Below are positions 1 through 5,631 of a stretch of DNA of 10,956 nucleotides, one piece after another. Position 1 is the stretch's first letter. The number at the start of each line of letters is the position of its first letter. The notes under the pieces are model-generated. The model saw nothing but the letters and a program-made list of their open reading frames with translations, ran no database searches and was not told the DNA's origin. The translations under genes and the position numbers were made by a program. Source of the stretch: CAG-390 sp045541375 (GTDB taxonomy: Bacteria; Bacillota; Clostridia; Oscillospirales; CAG-272); contig JAZQJB010000138.1 of NCBI GenBank assembly GCA_045541375.1, forward strand, positions 1-10,956, read 5' to 3'.

Positions 1-119
1 CTTATCAGATTTCTTGCTTTGACAATCAAGAGCAAATGATTGACTATATGAAAAAGCGAGTATCAGAAACTGAATATGCAGCGGTTTTCTCTAATGATAC
101 TTGTATTTGGAAAAATTAG
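1..119 (+). CDS. 3' end of an unrecognised gene (partial)
   Basis: An open frame enters from the left edge with its first whole codon at 3 and ends at TAG 117-119, giving the last 38 residues of a protein. The tail is hydrophilic and mixed (it contains DNQEQMIDYMKKRVSE and ends CIWKN), with no motif that I can assign. Two supports make it a probable real gene end rather than a chance frame: codon choice is sensible, and a strong rho-independent terminator follows about 45 bp after the stop. The DNA is visibly more AT-rich than the operons further right. The function is unknown. Confidence 0.55.
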   Translation, partial: YQISCFDNQEQMIDYMKKRVSETEYAAVFSNDTCIWKN

Positions 120-164
120 TTTTGAAATTCCAATTTGTCGAGCAGATAAAATTGTTATACGCAG

Positions 165-201
165 AAACCATGGTTCAATTTGAACCGTGGTTTTTCTTTT
201 T
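165..201 (+). terminator. Rho-independent terminator after the partial left-edge gene
   Basis: A 12-bp stem pairs 165-176 with 182-193 around a 5-nt loop, with one G-T wobble. It runs into a T-rich tract (191-201, interrupted by one C). It sits about 45 bp after the stop codon of the partial gene. The stem starts with AAA, so it could also work weakly on the other strand. Confidence 0.85.
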
Positions 202-243
202 GCCCGATAAAGATATTATAATGCAAAAACTTCATATTGATTG

Positions 244-285
244 AAAAAATCGACATCTTTTTTGTGATAAGGTGTCGATTTTTTT
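244..285. terminator. Second rho-independent terminator, probably bidirectional
   Basis: A 14-bp stem pairs 244-257 with 271-284 around a 13-nt T-rich loop, with one wobble pair. The 5' arm starts with six As and the 3' arm ends in a run of Ts, so a T tract follows the hairpin on both strands. No gene lies between this and the terminator at 165-201, so it works either as a back-up for the left-edge gene or as the remnant terminator of a lost neighbour. Confidence 0.75.
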
Positions 286-336
286 ACTATAGTACAACAT
301 AAGCGAAAATTCGCAGATTTTTGAAAGGTGCAGAAT

Positions 337-450
337 ATGAAAGGAGTGAAAAAAGCAAGGATTTTCAAGGAACTTGGGAGCTTTAGTGCACAAGGCGATA
401 TAAGTGCCTACGAAATAGCATATATCCTTGACTTTACTTCAAACTTATGA
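337..450 (+). CDS. Possible 37-residue small protein (doubtful)
   Basis: ATG at 337 begins a 37-codon frame (MKGVKKARIFKELG...) ending at TGA 448-450. A GAAAGG-like ribosome binding site lies at about 323-328, 8 nt upstream. The C-terminal half (SAYEIAYILDFTSN) faintly resembles the second helix-turn-helix of AraC-type regulators, but it is too short for a domain and the likeness may be chance. The frame overlaps the -35 box and spacer of the next operon's promoter (428-456), which argues against it being an established gene. It could be a real micropeptide, a decayed gene start, or noise. Confidence 0.22.
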   Translation: MKGVKKARIFKELGSFSAQGDISAYEIAYILDFTSNL

Positions 451-456
451 TAGAAT
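428..456 (+). promoter_or_regulatory. Sigma-A promoter of the beta-helix / oxidoreductase / Pth2 operon
   Basis: A -35 box TTGACT (428-433) and a -10 box TAGAAT (451-456) are separated by exactly 17 bp. Transcription would start near 463. That puts the first in-frame ATG (464) at the very 5' end of the transcript and leaves a normal short leader for the ATG at 494. No operator is evident. Confidence 0.7.
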
Positions 457-480
457 ATAGATAATGTCTTTCCCCAACGA

Positions 481-485
481 AAGGA
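481..485 (+). promoter_or_regulatory. Ribosome binding site that fixes the start of the beta-helix gene
   Basis: AAGGA, 8 nt before ATG 494. The upstream in-frame ATG at 464 has no ribosome binding site and sits at the predicted transcription start, so 494 is preferred. Confidence 0.65.
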
Positions 486-493
486 TATATAAT

Positions 494-1525
494 ATGGAAG
501 AAATAATGAAAAACATGTACGTCGTAGTCACGGACTATATTCAGCCGAACACGGGCGAGGATGTTTCGGATGCTCTGCAGGAGCTTATTTTGTCGAATCC
601 TCAAAGAACGATATTCTTCCCCGACGGGGAATATCTGCTCTCGAAGCCGATCTGCACTCCTGCGAATCCTGCGCACGCGGTTTCGCTCAAGCTTGCTACC
701 TTTGCAAAGCTCAAGGCGATGGACTCCTGGACCGAAAAGGAAGCTGTAGTTCGCATCGGTGCGGCGGAGCCCTTTAACACCATATATATTCCCGGTTCGA
801 ACTATTATTTCGAGGGCGGTATCATTGACGGTAATGGCAAGGCGAACGGTATTTCCATCGACTCGGGGCGCGAGACCTCGATCCATCACGTGTCGATAAA
901 GAATACCGAGATCGGCATCCACATCAAGTGGGGCGCAAATAATCGCTCTTCCGATGCTGATATCTTCAATGTAAACATCGTCGGAAACCACTCAAAGACC
1001 TCTGTCGGCGTCCTTCTTGAGGGACACGACAACACGCTCACGAATATGCGTATCGCGGGCGTCCACGTGGGTATCCGGGCGGACAGCGGCGGAAATATTT
1101 TCCGTAATCTCCACCCGCTCTACACCTACGGCGGCGAGAATGCGGAGGATGCAAACTTCCTTACCAGCGTTGCGTTTATGGACAGATGGAATGATAATTA
1201 CTATGACATTTGTTACAGCGACCAGTTCTGCACGGCGTTTTCGATGCAGTCGAGCTCGCGAAATATCTATACCAATTCCTACATTATGTGGTATACCAGC
1301 CGCGGCGGCGTCGAGACGGCGTTCAAGGTCGACGGAAAGTTCAATTCCGTTGTCAGAACTCCGCGTATAAATTTCCATGGCGACACCACAAACGCCCTCC
1401 TCACCGTAACCGAGTCGGGCGGCTCGGGCATCATCGAGAATCCGATGATAAATCACGAGGAGTATATTTCCGATAAGACCTACAAGGAATATCTGACGGG
1501 AGCGGTTATTTCTCCGAAGAAATAA
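494..1525 (+). CDS. Pectate-lyase-like right-handed beta-helix protein, cytoplasmic
   Basis: This 343-residue protein belongs by sequence style to the right-handed parallel beta-helix proteins related to the pectate lyase / GH28 superfamily. The opening region (VTDYIQPNTGEDVSDALQEL, then TIFFPDGEYLL) is the typical start, in which a tract 'available' for a polymer is followed by an FPxGxY strand. The centre contains GGIIDGNGKANGISID and repeated short strands such as VSIKNTEIGIHI and MRIAGVHVGIRADSGGN, the rungs of the helix. No signal peptide or membrane segment is visible, so it is probably intracellular, unlike secreted pectinases. I cannot assign catalytic Asp residues of GH28 with confidence, so it may be a lyase, an epimerase-like enzyme or a binding scaffold. 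The stop codon overlaps the first in-frame ATG (1525) of the next gene. An alternative start is ATG 464, or ATG 509. Confidence 0.8.
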   Translation: MEEIMKNMYVVVTDYIQPNTGEDVSDALQELILSNPQRTIFFPDGEYLLSKPICTPANPAHAVSLKLATFAKLKAMDSWTEKEAVVRIGAAEPFNTIYIPGSNYYFEGGIIDGNGKANGISIDSGRETSIHHVSIKNTEIGIHIKWGANNRSSDADIFNVNIVGNHSKTSVGVLLEGHDNTLTNMRIAGVHVGIRADSGGNIFRNLHPLYTYGGENAEDANFLTSVAFMDRWNDNYYDICYSDQFCTAFSMQSSSRNIYTNSYIMWYTSRGGVETAFKVDGKFNSVVRTPRINFHGDTTNALLTVTESGGSGIIENPMINHEEYISDKTYKEYLTGAVISPKK

Positions 1526-1551
1526 TGGGTCAAGCGAAAGGCTGTGAGCAT

Positions 1552-2811
1552 ATGAAAAAATACGATGTTGTTATTGCCGGCGCGGGGCCTGCGGGGATCG
1601 GCGCGGCTTTGGAGGCGGCTCGTTCGGGTTTGAAGACCGCTTTGATCGAACGCTACGGATGTGTCGGAGGCAATCTGACTTTAGGGTACGTTGGTCCTCT
1701 GCTCGGAAAGGTCTGCCCCGGTACTATCGCGGAGGAGATCGAGGACGCGATCTGCGCAAAGCGGGGAGCTGTTCCCGATTTTGAGAAGGCGAAAATTGCG
1801 TTGACCGCGCTTCTTGACGAGGCGGGAGTTGACGTGTATCTGCAGACTTGTGTTATAGGTGCCCAAAAGGTCGGCGAGAAGATAGAAAAGATAGATACCG
1901 CAGGAAAATTCGGTAATATTTCGTTTTCCGCGGAAGTGTTCATAGATGCAACGGGCGACGGCGATCTTTCTGTGCTGTGCGGATGCGGTTTTGAAATGGG
2001 CAGGGAAGGGGATGGCCTTGTTCAGCCTGTCACTTTGATGTTTGTGATCGAAGGAGTCGATCCCGATCAGCCCCTGCTTTGCCGCCATGAGGAGGACTAT
2101 ACCGATCTCGGAGACGGCAGGGAGTATCTCGATCTCTGCCACAAGGCGTGCAGGACCGGCGAGCTTCCCGAAAACGTCAATATAGTCCGCCTTTACAGTA
2201 CCGGCAGAAACAGCGAGCGCATGGTCAACGCCACGCAGGAAAACCGCATCGATCCCCTGGATCCTTCGGATGTTTTCAAGGCAGAGGCTTCGCTTCGCCG
2301 ACAGATCGGTAAGATCGTGGATTTTCTCAAGAATAATATTCCCGGATTCTCCGATATCCGCATCAAGGGAAGCGCATCGACTCTCGGCGTCAGAGAATCG
2401 CGCAGAGTTTTGGGGCGTTATCAGATAACGGAGCAGGACTTGATGGAAGGCAGAACATACAGGGACTCGGTCGTTCACAAGGCGAATTTCTGCCTTGATA
2501 TTCACAATCCATCGGGCGCGGGACAGTCGGTGCACGCCGAAAAACGTCCCGTAACGCCGCCGCCTTATGATATTCCGTTTGCGGCGATGTGCCCGATAGG
2601 ATGCAATAATCTGATCACTGCGGGGCGGTGCATTTCGGGCACGCACGTTGCCCATTCGTCATACCGCGTGATGAGGATATGCATGGCAATGGGACAGGCA
2701 GCGGGCGCGGCGGCTGCGGTTATGCTTCAAACACGCACCGCGACCGATACTGTCGACACCGATCTCATTCGCCGTCATCTGATGGATCGCGGTGTCAAGC
2801 TGGAGGACTGA
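1552..2811 (+). CDS. FAD-dependent oxidoreductase (FAD_oxidored / PF12831 type)
   Basis: A 419-residue flavoprotein. The N-terminus has the dinucleotide-binding strand-loop-helix with GAGPAGIGAA (GxGxxG) starting at about residue 10, ending in an acidic residue (LIER) that would hold the ribose of FAD. A cysteine-glycine segment (YGCVGGNLTLG) follows. The second FAD motif DATGDGDLS begins at about residue 132. The C-terminal FAD-closing region at about 350-388 contains ITAGRCISGTH and MGQAAGAAAA. This layout is that of the FAD-dependent oxidoreductases often found beside carbohydrate-degradation genes in Clostridia and Bacteroidota; their substrates are mostly unknown. The start at 1552 is preferred because AAAGG lies about 10 nt upstream and the Rossmann strand starts directly after it. 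The in-frame ATG 1525, which overlaps the previous stop, would add nine residues. The protein is cytoplasmic and shares a transcript with the beta-helix gene. Confidence 0.87.
   Translation: MKKYDVVIAGAGPAGIGAALEAARSGLKTALIERYGCVGGNLTLGYVGPLLGKVCPGTIAEEIEDAICAKRGAVPDFEKAKIALTALLDEAGVDVYLQTCVIGAQKVGEKIEKIDTAGKFGNISFSAEVFIDATGDGDLSVLCGCGFEMGREGDGLVQPVTLMFVIEGVDPDQPLLCRHEEDYTDLGDGREYLDLCHKACRTGELPENVNIVRLYSTGRNSERMVNATQENRIDPLDPSDVFKAEASLRRQIGKIVDFLKNNIPGFSDIRIKGSASTLGVRESRRVLGRYQITEQDLMEGRTYRDSVVHKANFCLDIHNPSGAGQSVHAEKRPVTPPPYDIPFAAMCPIGCNNLITAGRCISGTHVAHSSYRVMRICMAMGQAAGAAAAVMLQTRTATDTVDTDLIRRHLMDRGVKLED
2802..2806 (+). promoter_or_regulatory. Ribosome binding site inside the oxidoreductase gene, for Pth2
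   Basis: GGAGG within the last codons of the oxidoreductase gene. It is 7 nt from ATG 2814 but only 4 nt from ATG 2811, so 2814 is the better start. The arrangement implies translational coupling. Confidence 0.7.
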
Positions 2812-2813
2812 TG

Positions 2814-3233
2814 ATGGGAACAAAAATGATGATCGTCATGCGGCGTGATCTCAAAATGCGAAAGGGCAAGATCGCGGCGCAGGCGGGGCACGCTTGTGTC
2901 GATGCCATCCTTGCGGCGCTGAAAAAGGAAGATCGCCTCGGCGATATTGAAATGACGCAGGGCGGAATGACGCTCAAGAATACCGACAAAGCACCCACCC
3001 CGCTCTCGGAGTGGTTCGTCAGCGGTTGCACGAAGGTGTGCGTATACGTGGATTCGGAGGAAGAACTGCTCTGCATCGCCGCAGAAGCGGAAAAGCGCGG
3101 GATCATTGCCTCCGTCATTACCGATTGGGGACTGACGGAATTCCATGGCGAACACACCAAAACCTGCCTCGCCCTCGAGCCCCTGCCCGCCGAGGTCGCG
3201 GATGAGTTGACGGGTGGTTTGCCTTTGTATTAA
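2814..3233 (+). CDS. Peptidyl-tRNA hydrolase, Pth2 family
   Basis: This 139-residue protein is typical in length for Pth2, the peptidyl-tRNA hydrolase of archaea and eukaryotes that also occurs in some bacteria. It cleaves the ester bond between peptide and tRNA after drop-off. Visible family marks are the N-terminal strand MMIVMRRDLKM, the motif KGKIAAQAGHA (residues 17-27, with Lys17/Lys19, Gln23 and His26), SEWFVSG before the KVCVYVDSEEEL strand-helix, and the conserved DxGxTEF segment at 104-110 followed by HTKTCLALEP. The usual Ala of DAGxT is Trp105 here, beside the catalytic-site Asp104. The gene is last in its operon, 2 nt after the oxidoreductase stop. Its place with sugar-related genes is odd for a housekeeping function. 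The cell may also carry a canonical Pth1, which this window cannot show. Confidence 0.85.
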   Translation: MGTKMMIVMRRDLKMRKGKIAAQAGHACVDAILAALKKEDRLGDIEMTQGGMTLKNTDKAPTPLSEWFVSGCTKVCVYVDSEEELLCIAAEAEKRGIIASVITDWGLTEFHGEHTKTCLALEPLPAEVADELTGGLPLY

Positions 3234-3257
3234 AGTATTATTCGCCAAATATTGACC

Positions 3258-3304
3258 AAGGGACAAGAATTATCCGATCCGATTCGGAATAATCTTGTCC
3301 CTTT
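3258..3304 (+). terminator. Hairpin terminator closing the first operon
   Basis: An 11-bp perfect outer stem (AAGGGACAAGA at 3258-3268 with its complement ending at 3303) encloses further, slightly bulged pairing toward a small loop near 3278-3282. It is followed by a short T tract. It lies 24 bp after the Pth2 stop and ends about 24 bp before the next promoter's -35 box. The T tract is short, so termination may be incomplete. Confidence 0.7.
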
Positions 3305-3327
3305 ATCAAAAATATTTCCAAAACCTC

Positions 3328-3358
3328 TTGACATTAGAGTTGACTCTAATGTTATAAT
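3328..3358 (+). promoter_or_regulatory. MerR-type promoter with operator in a 19-bp spacer
   Basis: A perfect -35 TTGACA (3328-3333) and a perfect -10 TATAAT (3353-3358) are separated by 19 bp instead of 17. The spacer carries a perfect 10+10 bp inverted repeat (ACATTAGAGT, TG, ACTCTAATGT; 3331-3352). An over-long spacer filled by a dyad is the established hallmark of promoters that MerR-family proteins activate by untwisting the DNA. A MerR-family regulator is encoded as the second gene of this transcript, so autoregulation is the simple reading. Confidence 0.88.
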
Positions 3359-3397
3359 ATATGTAACATCTTACAAACGTAAAAGGCGGTATCAATT

Positions 3398-4003
3398 ATG
3401 AAAAAGAATAATGTGGCAAAATATTTTTCGCAAAAGAGCTTTTCCGTGCTTGATTTGATATGCATTGTCATTGCGGTGATCGGAGCGATCGTGGGTACGG
3501 TAGTATGGGGCGGCGGTCCCATTGGGTTTGGCTTGCTTGGGATTTCGATAGTAATTCTTGTCATTTCGCGTTCAACGCGCGCCAAGGACGAGGAAGTTGA
3601 TAAGGAGCTTGAGCGCCTGCTTGGCGAAAACGGCATTGACACGGCAGCGAAAAATACTGTTTCGGGGTTCGATCTTGAAGCAACGGTTATCAGAGGCAAG
3701 GATCAAAAGCTTCGCTCGGAGCGTTATTTCGTTACATCCTTTGATTTTCTTGAAGATAAGATCGCGGTAAAGTCGTTGTGCCTTGATCTGATAAACGGAA
3801 CCGTGACCGAAAATTTATATGAGATCGGCAAGGGTGAGAGAGCTTCGCTGATCGAAACTGCTGTGCCGAAAGCTTCAAACAAGAAATCTTGCAGGCTTTA
3901 CTGTGAATCTTTTGGCGGGGCAGGTGTTCCGGTCTCGCTTGACGATCTTGAGTCCTCGAAACTGATTGAAAAGGTATGTGCTCTGGGGGACAAGAAAAAT
4001 TGA
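3398..4003 (+). CDS. Small membrane protein with two transmembrane helices, in MerR cassette
   Basis: A 201-residue protein of no family that I recognise. Two hydrophobic helices lie at residues 17-37 and 42-57, joined by a tight glycine-rich turn (WGGGPIG). A hydrophilic tail of about 140 residues follows, which by the positive-inside rule (N-terminal KK, then RSTRAKD after helix 2) should be cytoplasmic. The tail begins with a charged helix (DEEVDKELERLL) and then alternating strand-like segments (YFVTSFDFLEDKIAVKSLCLDL), which may form a small beta domain. The start at 3398 has a GGCGG ribosome binding site 8 nt upstream. It is first in the transcript from the MerR-type promoter and overlaps the regulator gene by 4 nt, so it is likely to be the regulator's main output or its membrane sensor partner. 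That is inference from position. Confidence 0.78.
   Translation: MKKNNVAKYFSQKSFSVLDLICIVIAVIGAIVGTVVWGGGPIGFGLLGISIVILVISRSTRAKDEEVDKELERLLGENGIDTAAKNTVSGFDLEATVIRGKDQKLRSERYFVTSFDFLEDKIAVKSLCLDLINGTVTENLYEIGKGERASLIETAVPKASNKKSCRLYCESFGGAGVPVSLDDLESSKLIEKVCALGDKKN
3985..3990 (+). promoter_or_regulatory. Ribosome binding site deciding a TTG start
   Basis: GGGGGA, 9 nt before TTG 4000. The start codon overlaps the upstream stop as TTGA, a coupling arrangement like the common ATGA. The upstream in-frame ATG at 3976 has no good site and would add eight residues before the conserved HTH start. Confidence 0.6.
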
Positions 4004-5103
4004 TTAAGATCAGCGAACTCGCAAAAATTTGCGGAACGACCACGCACACTCTTCGATATTATGACAGCGAGGGCGTGCTTTGCGCCGACCGCGTCGATGC
4101 CGAAAGCGGATATCGCTATTATTCGCTTGATGCCGTTGAAAGATTCAAAAAGATCACATTTTATAAAGAAATGGGATTCTCGCTTGACGAGATAAAAGAG
4201 ATCTTCTCAATGTCCGCCGAGGATGCACAGCAGAAGTTATTTGCCAAAAAGAATGAACTTTCCGCAAAGGTAAACAAGCTGAACAATAATATTGCCGCGA
4301 TAGACACCATCGTCAGCGCGTCCGACCGCTTTTATCAGAAAATCAAGGATATTTTCAGTATGCCATTTGAAAATGATGAAAATGTCATAGGCAAATGGGA
4401 GTTATGCGGGCGGGTCGTTGATGTTTCTGATATTTTCGGGTCTTTGAGCGATATGATCGAGGAAGAAACCGACCGCGAGCTGTATTTCCTCCCCGGCGGC
4501 GCACCCGCGTGGCGTTATTTCTGGACAAAAGGCGTGCTTTACAGGATCGCGCCGAGGTATAATTTTGCAATACCGAATAATTACAGGATCATTATATATA
4601 AGGAAGAAAACTATATGCTCCTTGATTATTTGTATGATAGGTGCGTCGAAAAAGGCGAATCCGGAGTTCCGCTGCTTTATCGGCAGGTTGACAATAAACC
4701 GTATACCGAATTTGATATACGGAAAAATAAGGATGATACCGATCGGGATTTTGAGGCGGACGGTGCGGTTGTGGGCGAATGGGAGGTTTGCGATTACGTT
4801 CCGACCGTGGAGCAATTCGAGCCAAACAAACGCTTTACCGCGGACGAGGAATGCTATACCAAAAAACTGCTCTTCTCGCCGCGCGGATTATGTGAAAAAA
4901 GCGTTCGGCACGGAAAAAGGAATATGAAACTTTTGCTGCGATATACAAAAGGCTTCGTACTTAACGATAAGGAAGCGACCGCGGAAGAGTATATTATCAA
5001 GGATATCGCGGGGACTGCATATTTGTTCGTCCGGCACAAGTCGGGCGATTACTTTTACGGCGGCGCCGAGCCGCATCTGTATGTTTTCAAAAGGAAAGAA
5101 TAG
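4000..5103 (+). CDS. MerR-family transcriptional regulator with duplicated C-terminal domain
   Basis: A 367-residue protein, if it starts at TTG 4000. Residues 1-70 are a classic MerR winged helix-turn-helix: IKISELAKICGTTTHTLRYYD, then SGYRYYSLDAVERFKKI and MGFSLDEIKEIF. A coiled-coil dimerisation helix follows at about 80-110 (KKNELSAKVNKLNNNIAAID). The rest is two related copies of a domain: copy 1 begins VIGKWELC at about residue 129 and copy 2 begins VVGEWEVCDYV at about 257. Each contains a W-T-K-G or Y-T-K-G strand in the middle and ends in a block of the type DYxYDRCxEKGESG / RHKSGDYFYGGAEP. From memory, this GxWE...KSGDY domain also occurs at the C-terminus of BlaR1-like (M56) anti-repressors in Clostridia; it looks like a lipocalin-like ligand-binding beta-barrel, which is inference. 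It probably binds the 3328-3358 operator. The ligand is unknown. The long duplicated effector part is unusual, because most MerR proteins have 110-300 residues. Confidence 0.87.
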   Translation: MIKISELAKICGTTTHTLRYYDSEGVLCADRVDAESGYRYYSLDAVERFKKITFYKEMGFSLDEIKEIFSMSAEDAQQKLFAKKNELSAKVNKLNNNIAAIDTIVSASDRFYQKIKDIFSMPFENDENVIGKWELCGRVVDVSDIFGSLSDMIEEETDRELYFLPGGAPAWRYFWTKGVLYRIAPRYNFAIPNNYRIIIYKEENYMLLDYLYDRCVEKGESGVPLLYRQVDNKPYTEFDIRKNKDDTDRDFEADGAVVGEWEVCDYVPTVEQFEPNKRFTADEECYTKKLLFSPRGLCEKSVRHGKRNMKLLLRYTKGFVLNDKEATAEEYIIKDIAGTAYLFVRHKSGDYFYGGAEPHLYVFKRKE

Positions 5104-5110
5104 AATCTAA

Positions 5111-5575
5111 GGGGCTGAGTCGTTAAGACATATTTTACTATTCTTGTTAAGAAGAGTGCTAAAATTTAATTACGCGCTCTCCTTTCACCGCTTCCGCGGT
5201 CCCCCTTCCTCCCGGAGGAAGGCTAAGGGTGCGTGCAATCCACATCGTTTTTACAGCGGATTTTGTTCAAAGTAATAATTTTGCATATCAAAAAGGAATA
5301 TTTTATTTGAATCAATTTGCACTCGTAATAGAGTTCTTGCAAACTTTTTCAATAAAATATTCCTTTTTACTGTTTATGGGTTAAGCTCAAACGATATTCG
5401 CTGAATATCCGAAGAAGTTTGCGCTGACCAATCAGCCTTCCTCCGGTGAGGAACTACCTGCGTTCCGCAGCTTGGGACCGCGGAAGCGGTGAAAGGAGAG
5501 CGCGCGATTAAATTATATTGCAAATTTTATCTAAAACGACGCGTATGGAAAAATATATCTTAATGACTCAGCTCC
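5111..5575. repeat. 465-bp palindromic MITE-like / fold-back element
   Basis: The two halves of this non-coding stretch are reverse complements over most of their length. The ends pair 5111-5136 with 5550-5575 (26 bp, 3 mismatches). Inside, 5165-5203 pairs with 5474-5512 (39 bp, of which 31 are unbroken), 5214-5224 pairs with 5434-5444 (11 bp perfect), and 5290-5307 pairs with 5351-5368 (18 bp perfect). The centre is near 5329. All five mismatches in the two outer blocks are transitions, as expected from decay of an originally perfect palindrome. No ORF of note lies inside and no clear target-site duplication is seen, although TCTAA occurs at 5106-5110 and 5584-5588. It begins 7 bp after the regulator's stop and ends 28 bp before the next promoter. 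The best reading is a MITE-like or fold-back element. A structured RNA is the alternative. Confidence 0.8.
5204..5222. repeat. Local hairpin within the palindromic element
   Basis: CCTTCCTCC (5204-5212) pairs with GGAGGAAGG (5214-5222) around a single base. The same GGAGGAAGGCT block also pairs long-range with 5434-5444. The extruded or transcribed element could therefore switch between a local and a full-length hairpin. Confidence 0.7.
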
Positions 5576-5602
5576 AGTTTCTTTCTAAATAACTCCCAAG
5601 TC

Positions 5603-5631
5603 TTGAAAAAACTCTTTTTATGTGATATAAT
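5603..5631 (+). promoter_or_regulatory. Promoter of the alpha-galactosidase operon
   Basis: A -35 box TTGAAA (5603-5608), a 17-bp spacer and a perfect -10 TATAAT (5626-5631) with the extended TGn motif just before it. Transcription would start near 5638, giving a leader of about 45 nt before ATG 5683. I saw no convincing cre site or operator dyad nearby, so the means of regulation is not visible. Confidence 0.82.

Noticed and set aside
262..290. TTGTGA / TACTAT promoter-like pair with 17-bp spacing, upstream of the small ORF
   Set aside because: It lies across the loop and 3' arm of the terminator at 244-285. AT-rich DNA gives such pairs easily, and the downstream ORF is itself doubtful.
1681..2655. 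Long minus-strand open frame (324 codons) opposite the FAD oxidoreductase
   Set aside because: It is antisense to a gene with clear family motifs. The translation has no recognisable motif, and the openness follows from the codon bias of the real gene.
5106..5588. TCTAA at 5106-5110 and 5584-5588 as a target-site duplication of the palindromic element
   Set aside because: The right copy is 8 bp beyond the end of the inverted repeat while the left copy abuts it. A 5-bp AT-rich match at unequal distance is probably chance.
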